Below are positions 48,901 through 59,727 of a DNA stretch of 64,000 nucleotides, piece after piece. The position numbers were made by a program, and so were the translations under genes. The stretch's first letter is position 1, and every line of letters begins with the position of its first letter. Source of the stretch: Thecamonas trahens ATCC 50062 (Eukaryota; Apusozoa; Apusomonadida; Apusomonadidae); assembly GCF_000142905.1 (NCBI RefSeq), contig NW_013657650.1, positions 1-64,000 on the forward strand, in the 5' to 3' direction. The notes beneath the pieces were generated by a model. That model made no database searches. It saw only the letters and a program-made list of their open reading frames with translations, and was not told the origin of the DNA.

Positions 48901-51900
48901 GCAGCTGCTCCGTCCGCGAGTTGGTGATGTTGACGTTGAAGACCCGCGTGCCGAGGAAAGTCGGCGTGAAGAGGAGCGTCGGGACGAGGCGACCACGGTC
49001 GACAAGCTCCGCACGGAGCGTGCAGGTCACCACGCGCACCGCCGGCTTGTCCACGCACGAGCCTTCGAGCAGGACCGCCGAGACGTAGGTCACATCCTCG
49101 GGGTACTCCACGTTGAGCACCAAGTCCTTCGCCGGGTTCCGCCCGCCATTGACCACCACGTCGCCACGGATCTCCATCGTTCCACCGCGCGGCGACGGGA
49201 CAGGGCCGTACGACGTGGCGAGCGCCACGTTGGTCGTCTTGTCCAGCAGCTCCGAGCCAAACACCACGTTGTTCGAGGTGTCAAAGTCGGGAATGCCGGT
49301 GTTTGTCACCGCAACTTGTGCGCGGATGGTGTCCGCCGCCGTGAACGGCGCCTCGACGAGAACATCGATGCTCATCTCTCCGCCGGCCAGAATCTGCGGC
49401 CACGTGCACGTCACGTTGGCGGCGGCGCCCGACACCACACACGTCACGCCGTTGGCCGACTGCGCCGTGAGGCCAGTCGGCGGCACGCCGTACACGGCCG
49501 GGATATGGAAGACCGTCGTTGCACCTGCCGGAATGTCGGACGCCGACGAGCCGGCCTTGAGGCCGATCGACCAGCGGACAGGCACCTCGGGAATCATGTA
49601 CAGCGGGCGGTTGTTGCCGTCGAGCAGCCGCGACGGCGGCTGCAGCGAGACACCGGCGTCGACCGCAAAGTACGAGTTGACCACAACAGCTGCATTGTTG
49701 TCGTGCAGGTTCTCCTCGAGCTCAAGCGTCGTCTGCGTCGTGTTCATCAGCACCGGAATCGGCGCGTCGGACGAAGACATCGTCTTGAACCGGTAAAAGA
49801 CCGACCGCGCTTCGAACCGAGGCGCGTCAAACTTGCACGAGACCACATAGTTGGCCTGGTCCCACACGCACGCCGGTGAGAACGAGGACGGCTGCGGCGC
49901 AGAGAGGAGGTACTGGATGCCAGTAGGCACCGTCAGGTTCGCCTCTACTCCAGCACACACCACCCGGCCGATGTTCTGGAACGTCGCAACCAGATTGAGG
50001 CCCTCCGAGCCGGCAACCACAGACGTCGGCGACGCAATGAGGTTGACCACAAGGTCGCACGTCTGCGTCACGTTGTATGCCTTGGTCACCGCCACATCGT
50101 TGGCCGAGTTCGAGTCGTCCGAGTCGGTCGTCACGGTAAAGGTCTGCACGTACTGGTTGTTGGTCACCAGCGACGTGATGCCGTCGAGGACCTGAAGCGT
50201 GTACGTGACGTTAAACTCCTCGCCGGACCGGAGCCGCGGAATGGTGCACGTCGACGCGCCGCCGCATGCCACGGTGTGGGTCGGCGACGTGTCCTGGGCC
50301 ACCACCGAGTCGTAGAAAAACGCCGACGTCGGCATGTTCGACGACAGCTGCACGTTGTACGCCGTCACCATCGCAGGTGCCGCGCGGACAACAACGACAT
50401 ACTCGATAAAGCCATCGAGGATGACAGAATTCGCCTCGGGCGGCTCCGACACAATCTGCACCGAGATGTCGACCGGCGCCGTGAGGCTAAACGAGTCCGA
50501 GCCGGTGGCGCCGTCCTCGTCCACCTCATCGGCGACAACCGAAAAGGTCACCGTCCGGGCCACGTTGGGCGTGTCGACGGTCGTCGAGAACGTGTACGTG
50601 ATCGTGCTGGGCGTGGGGCTGACCGGAATCGCGTTGAGCGGGCAGGTTGAGACCATAAACGTAGGCGCACCAGACTTGGGCGCCAGCGTGCACGCGCCGG
50701 CGAGGAGCGCGCCCGACGGTGCATTGAGCGAGAGGCCCTCGGCGGTCTCAAACTCAAACGTGGCGACGCCGTTGTTAGCCACCGAAGCGCCGTTGTTGCG
50801 GAAGGAGGCCGTGACCGTCACCTGCGCCGGAACGGCAACAGACGCAACCGGAGCGACGACCGAGGTCACCTCCAGGTCGGCCATCGGCAGGCCGCGGAGC
50901 ATGATGACACGGCCGACAGCCTGGGTAGCCATGCCCGACGCGTACCAGAACGGATGCGAGACAATGAGGTCGTTCCACGAGTCACCGTCAATGTCGACAG
51001 CCGAGACCATGGCACGACCAAACATGCCGTTCTCTTCAGGCATGGTGATGGCCTGCGCCGGCGTGGCGCCAAGGAAGCCGGTCACCGAGTCGCAGCCGCG
51101 GAACACGTAGACCGCGCCCTCGACGTTGTCGCCGGTGTTCGGCGCACCGATGACCACGTCCGGGCACCCGTCTCGGTTGAGGTCACCAGCAGGCGCAATC
51201 GCCTCTCCAAACTGGCCGTAGATGGCCGGGCCGGCCACCATCTGCGCAGCAGTCGTCGACGAAAGACCCGAAGCCGAGCCCGCGTACACGTACACGGCGC
51301 CGTCGTTGCCAGCGTTGACCTGGCGGAACGGCGCGCCCACAAGCAGGTCCATGAACCCATCACCGTTGACGTCGGCTGCGGCGAGGCCGCGGCCAAAGCC
51401 CGAGTTAAACGACGGGCCAGTGACAGCCCAGCCGGGCGTGGTCGACATCGTGGTGCCGGTCGTGCCGGGATAGACCAGGACGCGCCCGGTGTACCCGATG
51501 CCGCCCGACTGCTGCGTGTCCGAGTGGCGCGGCGCGGCAACAACAAGGTCGACACGGCCGTCACCGTTGAGCAGGTCAGCACGGGCATAGAGCCGGTTGC
51601 CAAACATGCCAAAGCCTTCGGCACCACGACGCGAAGACTGCGGGTTCTGCAGCCGCGTGTCATCAACAGTCGTACCAAAGTTGGACCGCGGGTTGTTGTA
51701 GATGTAGACGTAGCCCTCGCCACCGTACGGGGAGCCAAGGAGGTGGCGGCCGACAGCGACGCCGCCGGACCCGGTCAGCGTCGCACCGATGGCCACCGCG
51801 GAACCGATCTGCCCAGCGTTGTTCCAGCCCAGGCGGTCGCTCATCGGGTTCTCCTGGGCGTTGCGCCAGCGGCAGCCACCGGCACCCGAGCACGCCGAGC

Positions 51901-54067
51901 ACGTCCGGGTGTGGGTGATCGTCGTTGTGTTGATTGTCCGCTCAAGCGTGGCCGTGTAGACCGAGCCGGTCGACGGCCGCGGGAGCGTCGAGTCGGGCGC
52001 CGAGACCTCGCCGTTGACAATGCCCAGCCAATGGCCCGAGACCGGGTCGCGGACGCGCAGAGCGTCCGAGGCATCGTTGACCCGCTCGACAACCGAAAAG
52101 TCCCATGAGGCGTAGAGCGTCGGCGACGGCGCCGGCGCGCACCCGATCGAGTCGGCAATCTGCGTCGCAGACCGGAACTCGTTCCACATGCGGACAAGCG
52201 AGATCTCAGAGTCCTCCAGCGAGTTGGAAGCCGAAGTGTAGCGGTAGCGGTAGCCGTTGTTAAGCCGGCCGGCGACAAGGAACGAGCCAACGCCACCGAG
52301 CGAGCCGGTTGTCGTCGTGCCTGACGCAACCTGTGCGCCATCAACGTACACAATGGTCTGGCCTGACGAAGCGGTCCGCCACGTCACCGCAATGTGATGC
52401 CACATGCCGTCGGCGACGTTAGCACCAGTGTTGAGGTTGGAGCCGCGGAAGCGAGCCCTAAGCGCGTTGGGGTCGTACAGCCGGAACGCGTCCGAGTGCG
52501 ACGACGAAGCGTAGTGCGCGAGCGAGCCGACCGTGTCGGTTCCACGGTAGAAGAGCTCAAAGGTGAGCGTGGAGGTCGGCCATCCGGCGCCGACCTCGGT
52601 GTGCCACAGGAAGCCCGAACCAAAGGTCACGTCGTCAAAGCGGATGAACTGGCCGACGTGCCAATGGCAGCCCGACGAGGGGATGCCGATCGAGGTCACG
52701 GCAATCGACTCGGAGATGAGCGTCTCGACGCGGGTCTCGACTGAGGTCGTCTCGGAAATTGTCTCGCGGTAGACGCCCGAGACGGTGCCGAGCGACTGCG
52801 GGATCCCGGTGTCGAGACGAACGCCCCAACCCGGGTACGAGACCGGCGACGAAATGACCGTGTCGACCACGGTAGAGTCGACGCAGCTCGCCTTGCACGA
52901 AGTTGAGCAGTGGTCGTCGCGGTAGAGGAAAGCCTCGCCACGGTAGCCGTTGTCGTTCGAGCCACCGGCCTGCGGCGCGCCGACAACAAGGTCCATGTAG
53001 GCATCGCCGTCGGCGTCACCGATGTCGAGCGAGACGCCAAACGAGGCGCGGATGACCGCGTCCCAGTGGCTGTAAGACGACGGGAGCTCCAGATGACCGT
53101 CGGCCACCGTCTCAAACGAGTTGGACGTGCCCATGACAAGCGTGACGCGCCCGGCGTCAAGTCCACGCCGCGTATCGTACGCCGGCGAGCCGATCGCGAG
53201 GTCCATCTCACCGTCGGCGTTGAGGTCTCCCATCGCAAGCGAGTAGCCAAACGACTCACGGTGCTGGGTGCCGGTGATCTGCCACGACGGCGTCGACGCA
53301 AACGGATCAATGAAAAGCGGGTAGGCGACGCTGCCGGTGGCCGGGAGCGTCACCTCGTACGCCAACGTAGCGCCGTCGTCTGAGCCCACAAAGCGGGCGG
53401 CGAGCGGCGTGCCGTCGGCGTCAAAAGCTACAGGCGCAGAAAGCTCGAGGAGGACAGCGTCTGCGGCGGAGCGCACGATAAAAGCGCCGGTGTCGGCGTC
53501 GACAGAGCTCGACGCCACAGCCTGAGACGTCGTAACGTCAAAGGTGAGCGAAAAGGTGGTGCCCGGCGCCGAAGGGCCGGTCAGGAGCTTGAGCGAGTGC
53601 TCGAGCGCACCGACCTGCTTCGCCGTCTCGAGCCACTGCTCGGCGACGACAGAGACCTTGGCCACATCGGGTGCGACCGTGGCGTAGGTGAAGACGTGCG
53701 ACATGAGCCGCGCGTCGCCGTTGGACCCACCCAGGGCGCACTTGAACGGCGCGTCCGACGCGCCATGGCCCGGCGAGAGGCGCGCTTGGCGGGTTTGGAG
53801 CGAGAGGCGAACGCCCCACGCAGGGGTAGCCGAGTCCAGGGCTGCGGCAAAAGTCACGGCCGGACCAGCAAGGAAGCCGGTGAGGCGGCCCGCAGCAAGC
53901 GGGAAACGCCCAGAAAACTTGGCATCAATATCGCGGTGCGGCGCGACAACAGCGGCAGCCTTTCCGGTGGTACCGGGCACACACTGCCGCAGAGGCGACC
54001 CAAGGACACCACCCACAACCGTGAGTGCTGCCACAAGGGCCACAAGTTGGAGCACAACGACCTTCAT
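48863..54067 (-). CDS. Integrin alpha-like protein (FG-GAP propeller with LamG-like insert)
   Basis: 1734 residues from ATG 54067 (MKVVVLQLVALVAALTVVGG, signal peptide). FG-GAP repeats with calcium loops: GDLNADGEMDLAIGSP (about residue 280), GDADGDAYMDLVVGAP (350), DLLNGDGRVDLVVAAP (833), DVNGDGFMDLLVGAP (900), GDLNRDGCPDVVIGAP (963), and DIDGDSWNDLIVSHP (1026). Between the second and third lies a concanavalin/LamG-like domain (FELFYRGTD, MWHHIAVTW, VYVDGAQVASG) at about 490-650. From about 1065 onwards are Ig-like beta-sandwich repeats (DLEVTSVVAP, DISVQIVSEP, CDLVVNLIASP), in the place of the thigh and calf domains. No membrane span is visible before the stop. The integrin identity rests on domain order and on the head-to-head integrin beta neighbour. 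Confidence 0.82.
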   Translation of the reverse strand: MKVVVLQLVALVAALTVVGGVLGSPLRQCVPGTTGKAAAVVAPHRDIDAKFSGRFPLAAGRLTGFLAGPAVTFAAALDSATPAWGVRLSLQTRQARLSPGHGASDAPFKCALGGSNGDARLMSHVFTYATVAPDVAKVSVVAEQWLETAKQVGALEHSLKLLTGPSAPGTTFSLTFDVTTSQAVASSSVDADTGAFIVRSAADAVLLELSAPVAFDADGTPLAARFVGSDDGATLAYEVTLPATGSVAYPLFIDPFASTPSWQITGTQHRESFGYSLAMGDLNADGEMDLAIGSPAYDTRRGLDAGRVTLVMGTSNSFETVADGHLELPSSYSHWDAVIRASFGVSLDIGDADGDAYMDLVVGAPQAGGSNDNGYRGEAFLYRDDHCSTSCKASCVDSTVVDTVISSPVSYPGWGVRLDTGIPQSLGTVSGVYRETISETTSVETRVETLISESIAVTSIGIPSSGCHWHVGQFIRFDDVTFGSGFLWHTEVGAGWPTSTLTFELFYRGTDTVGSLAHYASSSHSDAFRLYDPNALRARFRGSNLNTGANVADGMWHHIAVTWRTASSGQTIVYVDGAQVASGTTTTGSLGGVGSFLVAGRLNNGYRYRYTSASNSLEDSEISLVRMWNEFRSATQIADSIGCAPAPSPTLYASWDFSVVERVNDASDALRVRDPVSGHWLGIVNGEVSAPDSTLPRPSTGSVYTATLERTINTTTITHTRTCSACSGAGGCRWRNAQENPMSDRLGWNNAGQIGSAVAIGATLTGSGGVAVGRHLLGSPYGGEGYVYIYNNPRSNFGTTVDDTRLQNPQSSRRGAEGFGMFGNRLYARADLLNGDGRVDLVVAAPRHSDTQQSGGIGYTGRVLVYPGTTGTTMSTTPGWAVTGPSFNSGFGRGLAAADVNGDGFMDLLVGAPFRQVNAGNDGAVYVYAGSASGLSSTTAAQMVAGPAIYGQFGEAIAPAGDLNRDGCPDVVIGAPNTGDNVEGAVYVFRGCDSVTGFLGATPAQAITMPEENGMFGRAMVSAVDIDGDSWNDLIVSHPFWYASGMATQAVGRVIMLRGLPMADLEVTSVVAPVASVAVPAQVTVTASFRNNGASVANNGVATFEFETAEGLSLNAPSGALLAGACTLAPKSGAPTFMVSTCPLNAIPVSPTPSTITYTFSTTVDTPNVARTVTFSVVADEVDEDGATGSDSFSLTAPVDISVQIVSEPPEANSVILDGFIEYVVVVRAAPAMVTAYNVQLSSNMPTSAFFYDSVVAQDTSPTHTVACGGASTCTIPRLRSGEEFNVTYTLQVLDGITSLVTNNQYVQTFTVTTDSDDSNSANDVAVTKAYNVTQTCDLVVNLIASPTSVVAGSEGLNLVATFQNIGRVVCAGVEANLTVPTGIQYLLSAPQPSSFSPACVWDQANYVVSCKFDAPRFEARSVFYRFKTMSSSDAPIPVLMNTTQTTLELEENLHDNNAAVVVNSYFAVDAGVSLQPPSRLLDGNNRPLYMIPEVPVRWSIGLKAGSSASDIPAGATTVFHIPAVYGVPPTGLTAQSANGVTCVVSGAAANVTCTWPQILAGGEMSIDVLVEAPFTAADTIRAQVAVTNTGIPDFDTSNNVVFGSELLDKTTNVALATSYGPVPSPRGGTMEIRGDVVVNGGRNPAKDLVLNVEYPEDVTYVSAVLLEGSCVDKPAVRVVTCTLRAELVDRGRLVPTLLFTPTFLGTRVFNVNITNSRTEQLLSDNVKAIWKTR

Positions 54068-54705
54068 GCCGAGGCTCGAGGTCGAGGACAAGTGGAAGGT
54101 GACTCAAGAACAAACGTTAAAACAAGATCAAAGTCGATCAAGTGGCGCGTTGGAGCCAAACGCGTGCCGAATCGATCAAAAAGTGGGTGTTCCCAGGAAC
54201 GAAAAAAGCGTTCAAAGGGCCGACGACGAACGAACGGTAAGGCGAGCGCGGGACGGCTGGGGTTTTTTTGCAAGGAACCGACGAGTTCGGGTGTGGGGCA
54301 GAGGAGAGGGGTACGCAGCAAGTGGGAGAATACACAAGCAGCGGAGAAGAAAGGGGAGGGCGTGTGTTGGCCTTCGACAAAGCCTAGAGAGTGGGTATAG
54401 GGTGGGAAGATGGAGGAGGGAGGGGGGGGGAGGGGGGGGGGGGGCGAGGCGAGGGTGGTGGAAGGTTTTGGGGGGAATGTCGAGTGTCGTTCGCCTAGCA
54501 TGGCCAATATCGCTGCTGCCTTGCCTCATTTCCCGCAATTGCGTCATCTGGCCCATTTTGGCCGCCCGACTCCCCCCGTTTCGGGGGAATTATTGGGCGC
54601 CTGCTTTTCAACGAAATGCAAACACTTTGATGTCTGATTGGGCAACGTTCGGAGCGTGTTTGTTCGTTACTGTTGGCAATTGCGAACCTTCCTCTCGCAG
54701 CGACC
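54068..54705. other. Shared bidirectional promoter region of the integrin pair
   Basis: 638 bp separate the alpha-like ATG (54067, minus) from the beta ATG (54706, plus). The region has a G-rich tract at 54418-54444 and an AT-richer part at about 54590-54640 close to the beta start. CCCCCCGTTTCGGGGG at about 54573-54590 can fold into a hairpin. No gene seen. Confidence 0.6.
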
Positions 54706-57700
54706 ATGAACTGGACATTGGCCGCCGTGCTAGTTGTTCTTGCCTTTGCGGCACAGACGAGTACGTCCACACGTGGTAGAAGAGAGGCTTGCCACCGTCA
54801 CCACCCTGTGCAACAATAGAATGCACGAGTGCTGGAATGTATGGTGGCTGGCGAGGTGGCCGCATGCCCGCTACGCCCAACACGGGCACGCCGGAGGCAG
54901 GCTGTGTGGCGCGGTTGGTGGCTGGCGGCGCGAGGCTTGGTTTTTGGCGACGGTGATGGGCCAACGAACGCGTGCCGACGGACCGCGGTTGGGTGGCCGG
55001 TGTTGCCGGCTTGTACAGGGGAGGGGGGGGGGGGGGGGGGAGGGGAGGGGGTAGGGGGGTAGGGTGGGTGGTGGAGAATTGGGTGGAGGGGGCAAGGGAG
55101 GAAAGGAGGAAAGGAAGGGGGGGGCGGGGGGGGAGAGAGAGACGGCGGCAAGGAACGCGAAGGGGCAAGTCAAAAACGCCGAACGCTTGTTTGCCAATGT
55201 CTTTTTGACGACTCGGACGATTATGGTGTTCCATGTTTTTTGACGCCAGCCGAAGCGACGAGAACGACTCACAGACGACATGTGGGGGGGGGGGGGACAG
55301 GCGAGGGGGCCGACTGCACGAGCTACACATCGTGCTCGGCTTGTATTTCTAGTGCCGACCAGTGCGGATGGTGCTTTACGCCCGGATCGGCCGGATGCCA
55401 GGCGGCGTCGACGTCGACGTGTGCGGCGCCGGACTTTCTCAACCCTATGTCCGAGGTGCAGTCGCAGTCGACGACGTCGAGTGTGATGACGCCGACGGAC
55501 GTCAAGGTCTTCCTTCGACTCAACGACCCGCTTTCGTTTGTGGTGACGGTGACACCCGGGCCGATTCCGCTCGACCTTGTGCTTGTGGAGGATCTGTCGG
55601 GCTCGATGTCTGATGACGTGAACACACTGCGTGCGCTTGCGCGTGACATGGTGACGCGTGTGCGGACTGAGATTCAGGCCGACACCAACTTTGGCATTGC
55701 CGGCTTCATTGACAAGCCGGCCGAGCCGATTGCGTGGAACCGCGACTGCAACACCGAGTCGCCGCTGGCCAACCAGGACTGCTGGAACTACGAGTACATG
55801 GGCTGGCTGGCAGCGGCTTCGGACGAGAACCTGTTCTTTGACGCGCTGGAGAACTCGCTGGAGAACCATGGCAACAAGGATTGGCCCGAGTCGATGTCCG
55901 AGGGCGCGTTCCATGCTGCGGTGTGCACGGCCCGGTCCGGATGGCGGTCAAACTCGCGCCACATCATGCTCATCTCGACGGATGCCGACTTTCACATTGC
56001 CGGCGACTCGGAGCTTATCGGCGTGTACAACCCGCACTCGCGTCTATGTGAGGATGCCGTTGGTGGCGATGGATACGGCCCGGGCATGGCTGAGGACTAC
56101 CCGAGCGCGTCGCTCATCCGTGATGCGCTGCTGCGCCAGAACGTGGTCCCGATTTTCGCGGTGACTGCTGGTGACGGTGGCAACTCGCGGTTCGACAACA
56201 TTCAGCTGTACCAGGACATTGTGAACGAGTGGGGCTTTGGCTTTGTCTACACCCTCGAGTCCGACTCGTCGAACATCATTGACGCCATTGTGACGGCGTA
56301 CACGGTGACAGCCGAGACGGTGACCCTCATCGAGGCTGCTGACACCCGCGACTGGGTCAAGTCGATCACCCCGACCGGCGGCTACCAGAACGCGCTCCTC
56401 GGCGTGGCGTACCCACTGACGGTCAACATGCTCGCCTCGCACGGTGACGAGAACGTGGTGGAGCAGATTCTGCTCACCTCGTTCGGCTTTGGCTCGGTCA
56501 ACATCAACGCCACGACGGTGTACGATTGCGATTGCTCGGCCGCGTTGTGCCTGGAGACTGGCGGGCAGCAGTGCAACGGACAGGGAACGTGCGAGTGCGG
56601 CGTGTGCACCTGTGCGTCGACCAACTTCACTGGGCCTGGCTGCGAGTGTGACGTCAACGCGCCGTGCGACCCGCCGTGCGTCAACGGCGAGTGCGTGTGC
56701 GGCCAGTGCGTGTGCTCGGACGGCTGGAAGGGCGACACGTGCGAGTGTGACTCCAAGCCGTGCCAGGGTGGCGGTAACTGCAACGGGCATGGTGTGTGCG
56801 AGTGCGGTGTGTGCAACTGCACGACCGGGTGGACCCAGAGCGACTGCTCATGCACCCTCTCGCCGTGCCCAGGCACGCCTGCCTGCTCGGGTAACGGCCT
56901 CTGCACGCCGTGCGGAACGTGCGAGTGCCAGGCCGGCTGGACCCACCCGCCGCCGCCTGCCCCGCAGGACTGCTCGTGCTCGACCATCCCGTGCTTCTGC
57001 TCGGGCCATGGCAACTGCGAGTGCGGGTCGTGTGTCTGTGAGGCGAACTGGATTGGCTCGGACTGCTCGTGCAACAACGTGTCATGCCCGATTGATCCGG
57101 TCACCGGCACCGAGTGCGGTGGTGGACAGGAGTGTGTGTGCGGCGAGTGCGTGTGCGCCGAGGGCTTTACCGGCCCGTTCTGCAACTGCTCGACGAACCT
57201 GTGCCCGACGACCGGCAACGGCGCGTGCAACGGGCATGGCTCTTGCGAGTGCGGCGAGTGCACGTGCGAGTCCGGCTTTGGTGGCATTGCCTGCCAGTGC
57301 GATGCCTCGCTCCCGTGCCCAGGCTCGCCGCAGTGCTCGGGCCATGGCGTGTGCGACCGGACGGACCAGTGCGGATGCGTGTGCGACAACGGATGGACGA
57401 CAGCGCCCGACGGGACCGAGGACTGCTCGTGCTCGACGACGCCGTGTGCGACCTCGTGCCAGCCGCCGTTTGGTAACTGCGAGTGCAACAAGTGCACGTG
57501 CAACACGACGTACATTGACTCGCTGCCGTGCACGGTCGACTGCGGCGCCGGCGAGTGCGTCAAGGTGGTGGACAAGGACTGCGGCATGACGATGCAGTGC
57601 TCGTGCCCGAACGACCCGGCGAACCCAGTGCCGGTCACGCCCGGTGAGTGCCCGTGCATGCAGGACGCCGAGGGCAAGGACCTTTGCGGTGCCGCCAACT

Positions 57701-58416
57701 GCTTCGAGGCCAACTCGGTCAACTGCACTGCCCGGTGCGGCGTGTGCGAGTGCAAGCCCGGTGTGATCGGCGATTCGTGCTTGTGCGACCCAGGAACGGA
57801 GGCACCGGCCTGCGACTCGCCGTGCCTCAACGGTGGGTCGTGTGTGCCGTCGGCCGGCAAGCGCGACCCGGTGACCGGCGCGCTCATTGCCGGCTGCGTG
57901 TGGTCGTGCCAGTGCGTGCCGCCGTTCTCGGGCCCTTCGTGCGCCGACTGTGACGTGACCAACCTCGACTGCCCGCTCGCTTGCCGTGCCCAGACGTGTG
58001 GCGACTGCTTCCTCGACAGCGGCTCGACCGACCCGCGTCTCCAGGAGTGTGGGTGGTGCGTGAGCGACTCGGGCAACTCGTCGTGCATCAAGCGCGCCGA
58101 GTGCTCGGCGAGCAACGGCGTCGTCGTCGACGCCTGTCCGGTCGCCCCGACTCCGGCGCCGACCCTCCTCGAGAACAAGTCGGTCTTCTACGGTGGCATT
58201 GCCGCCGCAGCTGTCCTCATCCTCGCCATCCTCGCCATGATCATCTACAAGATCTTCATCTGGAAGCGCGACAAGCAGCTGTGGGCCAAGTTCAACGCTC
58301 AGCAGGATTGGGGTCTCGACGCCAACCCGCTCTACAAGGATGCGTTCGACCAGCACGAGAACCCGATCTACGCTGAGAACGCCGATGTCGACGACCGCGG
58401 CGCAGCGTTCTTCTGA
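54706..58416 (+). CDS. Integrin beta subunit (2 exons)
   Basis: Cell-surface adhesion receptor, 1056 residues. Structure is join(54706..54760,55301..58416). Exon 1 is the signal peptide MNWTLAAVLVVLAFAAQT. Splicing (GTACGT...ACAG, phase 1) leads directly into the PSI domain DCTSYTSCSACISSADQCGWC. The beta-I (vWA-like) domain has MIDAS DLSGS at 116-120 followed by DD at 123-124 for the adjacent site. Residues about 430-950 form a long Cys-rich stalk of EGF-like modules (CNGQGTCECGVCTC, CNGHGVCECGVCNC). The membrane span is at 980-1001 (GGIAAAAVLILAILAMIIY). The tail IWKRDKQLWAKFNAQQDW resembles the talin-binding membrane-proximal region. NPLY at 1027-1030 and NPIY at 1039-1042 are the two NPxY motifs that bind PTB domains of talin and kindlin. 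Confidence 0.95.
54761..55300 (+). other. Intron 1 of the integrin beta gene
   Basis: 540-bp phase-1 intron with donor GTACGT at 54761 and acceptor GGACAG ending at 55300. It contains G tracts at about 55019-55040, 55117-55130 and 55284-55296. Joining the exons gives signal peptide plus PSI domain in frame, with split codon A|GC. Confidence 0.8.
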
Positions 58417-58611
58417 TTTTGCCGCTCGTCTCCTCTCCGACTCCTCGACTCGCCTGGCCCTGTCTCTGCTGCGCGCCCACGCCCCTCCCACCTCCCCACT
58501 CTTCTCCCCCCTCTCGCCTCGCTCGCACTTGCCATATTTTGACAACACGTGCGCTTGCAAAGCAGACGGCTGTCGGGTCCTGGAAATGAACGCAACATCT
58601 TCTTTCGTCAC

Positions 58612-59445
58612 CTACGACGCCGGCTGCGGGTCCGGCACCGACTGCGTCTGCTGGCGCCGCCGGACGGCTGAGGCTGTCGACGAGGCAACCGATCCATAGG
58701 CGGTGTCGGCAGCGGCGCAGGCCAAGGAAAAGGCGGCGGCGGCGGCTTGGACTGCCGAGTACTGCATGGCAGCAGCAGAGACCGAGGTGATGGCAGAGTC
58801 GAGCGAGGCCGCCGCCCGGTTGACCGCCGGAGTGAGGCCGAGCGCAGTGTCGACGCGGCCAATGCCGGCGTCAACAGCCAACGCCACCTTGTTGCCCGAC
58901 ACGCTGACAGCGGCGAGCGAGGTCGAGAGCGCCGAGCCAAGCCGGACGTGGTCAGCGTCAAAGGCGCGGGCGCGGGCAACGGCGCCCGATCCGACAACAT
59001 ACCCCGCTGCAATCATCTCGGCGAGGATGCACGACTTGGTCTTGGCAGGAGCGGATGTCGCACTCGCCGGCTCGGATGTGGAGGCCATCGAGGCACTGGC
59101 GCTGGCGCCGGCCTCGGCCTCAGCCTCGGCTTCGGCCTCATCCTTGTCCTTGGCGCCGCTGACAAGCACCACGCCTGGCGACGTCGGGGTGAGAGCAGTT
59201 ACCGAGATGGCCGAGTCGACGATGGAAGCATTGGAGAGGAGCAGGGCGGTGGTGAAGCCCGAGTTGGCTTCAAAGACGACTGCCGCCGAGGCCGTGGCCG
59301 GTGGGTCTGTGGCCGGGCTCATGGCAAACGCCTCGATGGTGCCACAGTAGGTGAAGAACGTCTTGATGTTGGCCTCGGTGGCCTTTGCCGAGATGTTGGT
59401 CACCAGCGCTGTGCGGGCGAGCGCAGATTCTTCGAGCTGCACCAT
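58612..59445 (-). CDS. BPA1/Vip1-like RRM protein
   Basis: 277 residues from ATG 59445 (MVQLEESALAR). The RNA-recognition motif occupies about residues 10-85: TALVTNISAKATEANIKTFF, TYCGTIEAFAM, and ASAAVVFEANSGFTTALLLSNASIVDSAISV (in parts). Divergent RNP motifs and the FFTYCG segment are typical of yeast Vip1 and plant BPA1-like proteins. The C-terminal region fits the same family: ILAEMIAAGYVVGSGAVARAR, AFDADH, then helical Ala/Ser/Val-rich repeats. The frame stays open upstream through 27-bp and 6-bp repeats to an ATG at 59727, which would add DTDTGMVIA and GM repeats; I prefer the shorter start. Confidence 0.72.
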   Translation of the reverse strand: MVQLEESALARTALVTNISAKATEANIKTFFTYCGTIEAFAMSPATDPPATASAAVVFEANSGFTTALLLSNASIVDSAISVTALTPTSPGVVLVSGAKDKDEAEAEAEAEAGASASASMASTSEPASATSAPAKTKSCILAEMIAAGYVVGSGAVARARAFDADHVRLGSALSTSLAAVSVSGNKVALAVDAGIGRVDTALGLTPAVNRAAASLDSAITSVSAAAMQYSAVQAAAAAFSLACAAADTAYGSVASSTASAVRRRQQTQSVPDPQPAS

Positions 59446-59449
59446 GTCG

Positions 59450-59652
59450 GTGTCCGCGATGATCATGCCCAAGCCCATGTCGGTGTCCGCGATGACCATG
59501 CCCGTGTCCGTGTCCGCGATGACCATGCCCGTGTCCGTGTCCGCGATGACCATGCCCGTGTCCGTGTCCGCGATGACCATGCCCGTGTCCGTGTCCGCGA
59601 TGACCATGCCCGTGTCCGTGTCCGCGATGACCATGCCCGTGTCCGTGCCCAT
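59450..59652 (+). repeat. 27-bp tandem repeat, about seven copies
   Basis: Unit ATGACCATGCCCGTGTCCGTGTCCGCG (given here as ATGACCATGCCC plus GTGTCCGTGTCCGCG), near-perfect from about 59485. The first, divergent copies begin next to the RRM protein start. On the minus strand it is open as (DTDTGMVIA)n. Confidence 0.9.
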
Positions 59653-59658
59653 GATTCC

Positions 59659-59727
<69 letters not shown>

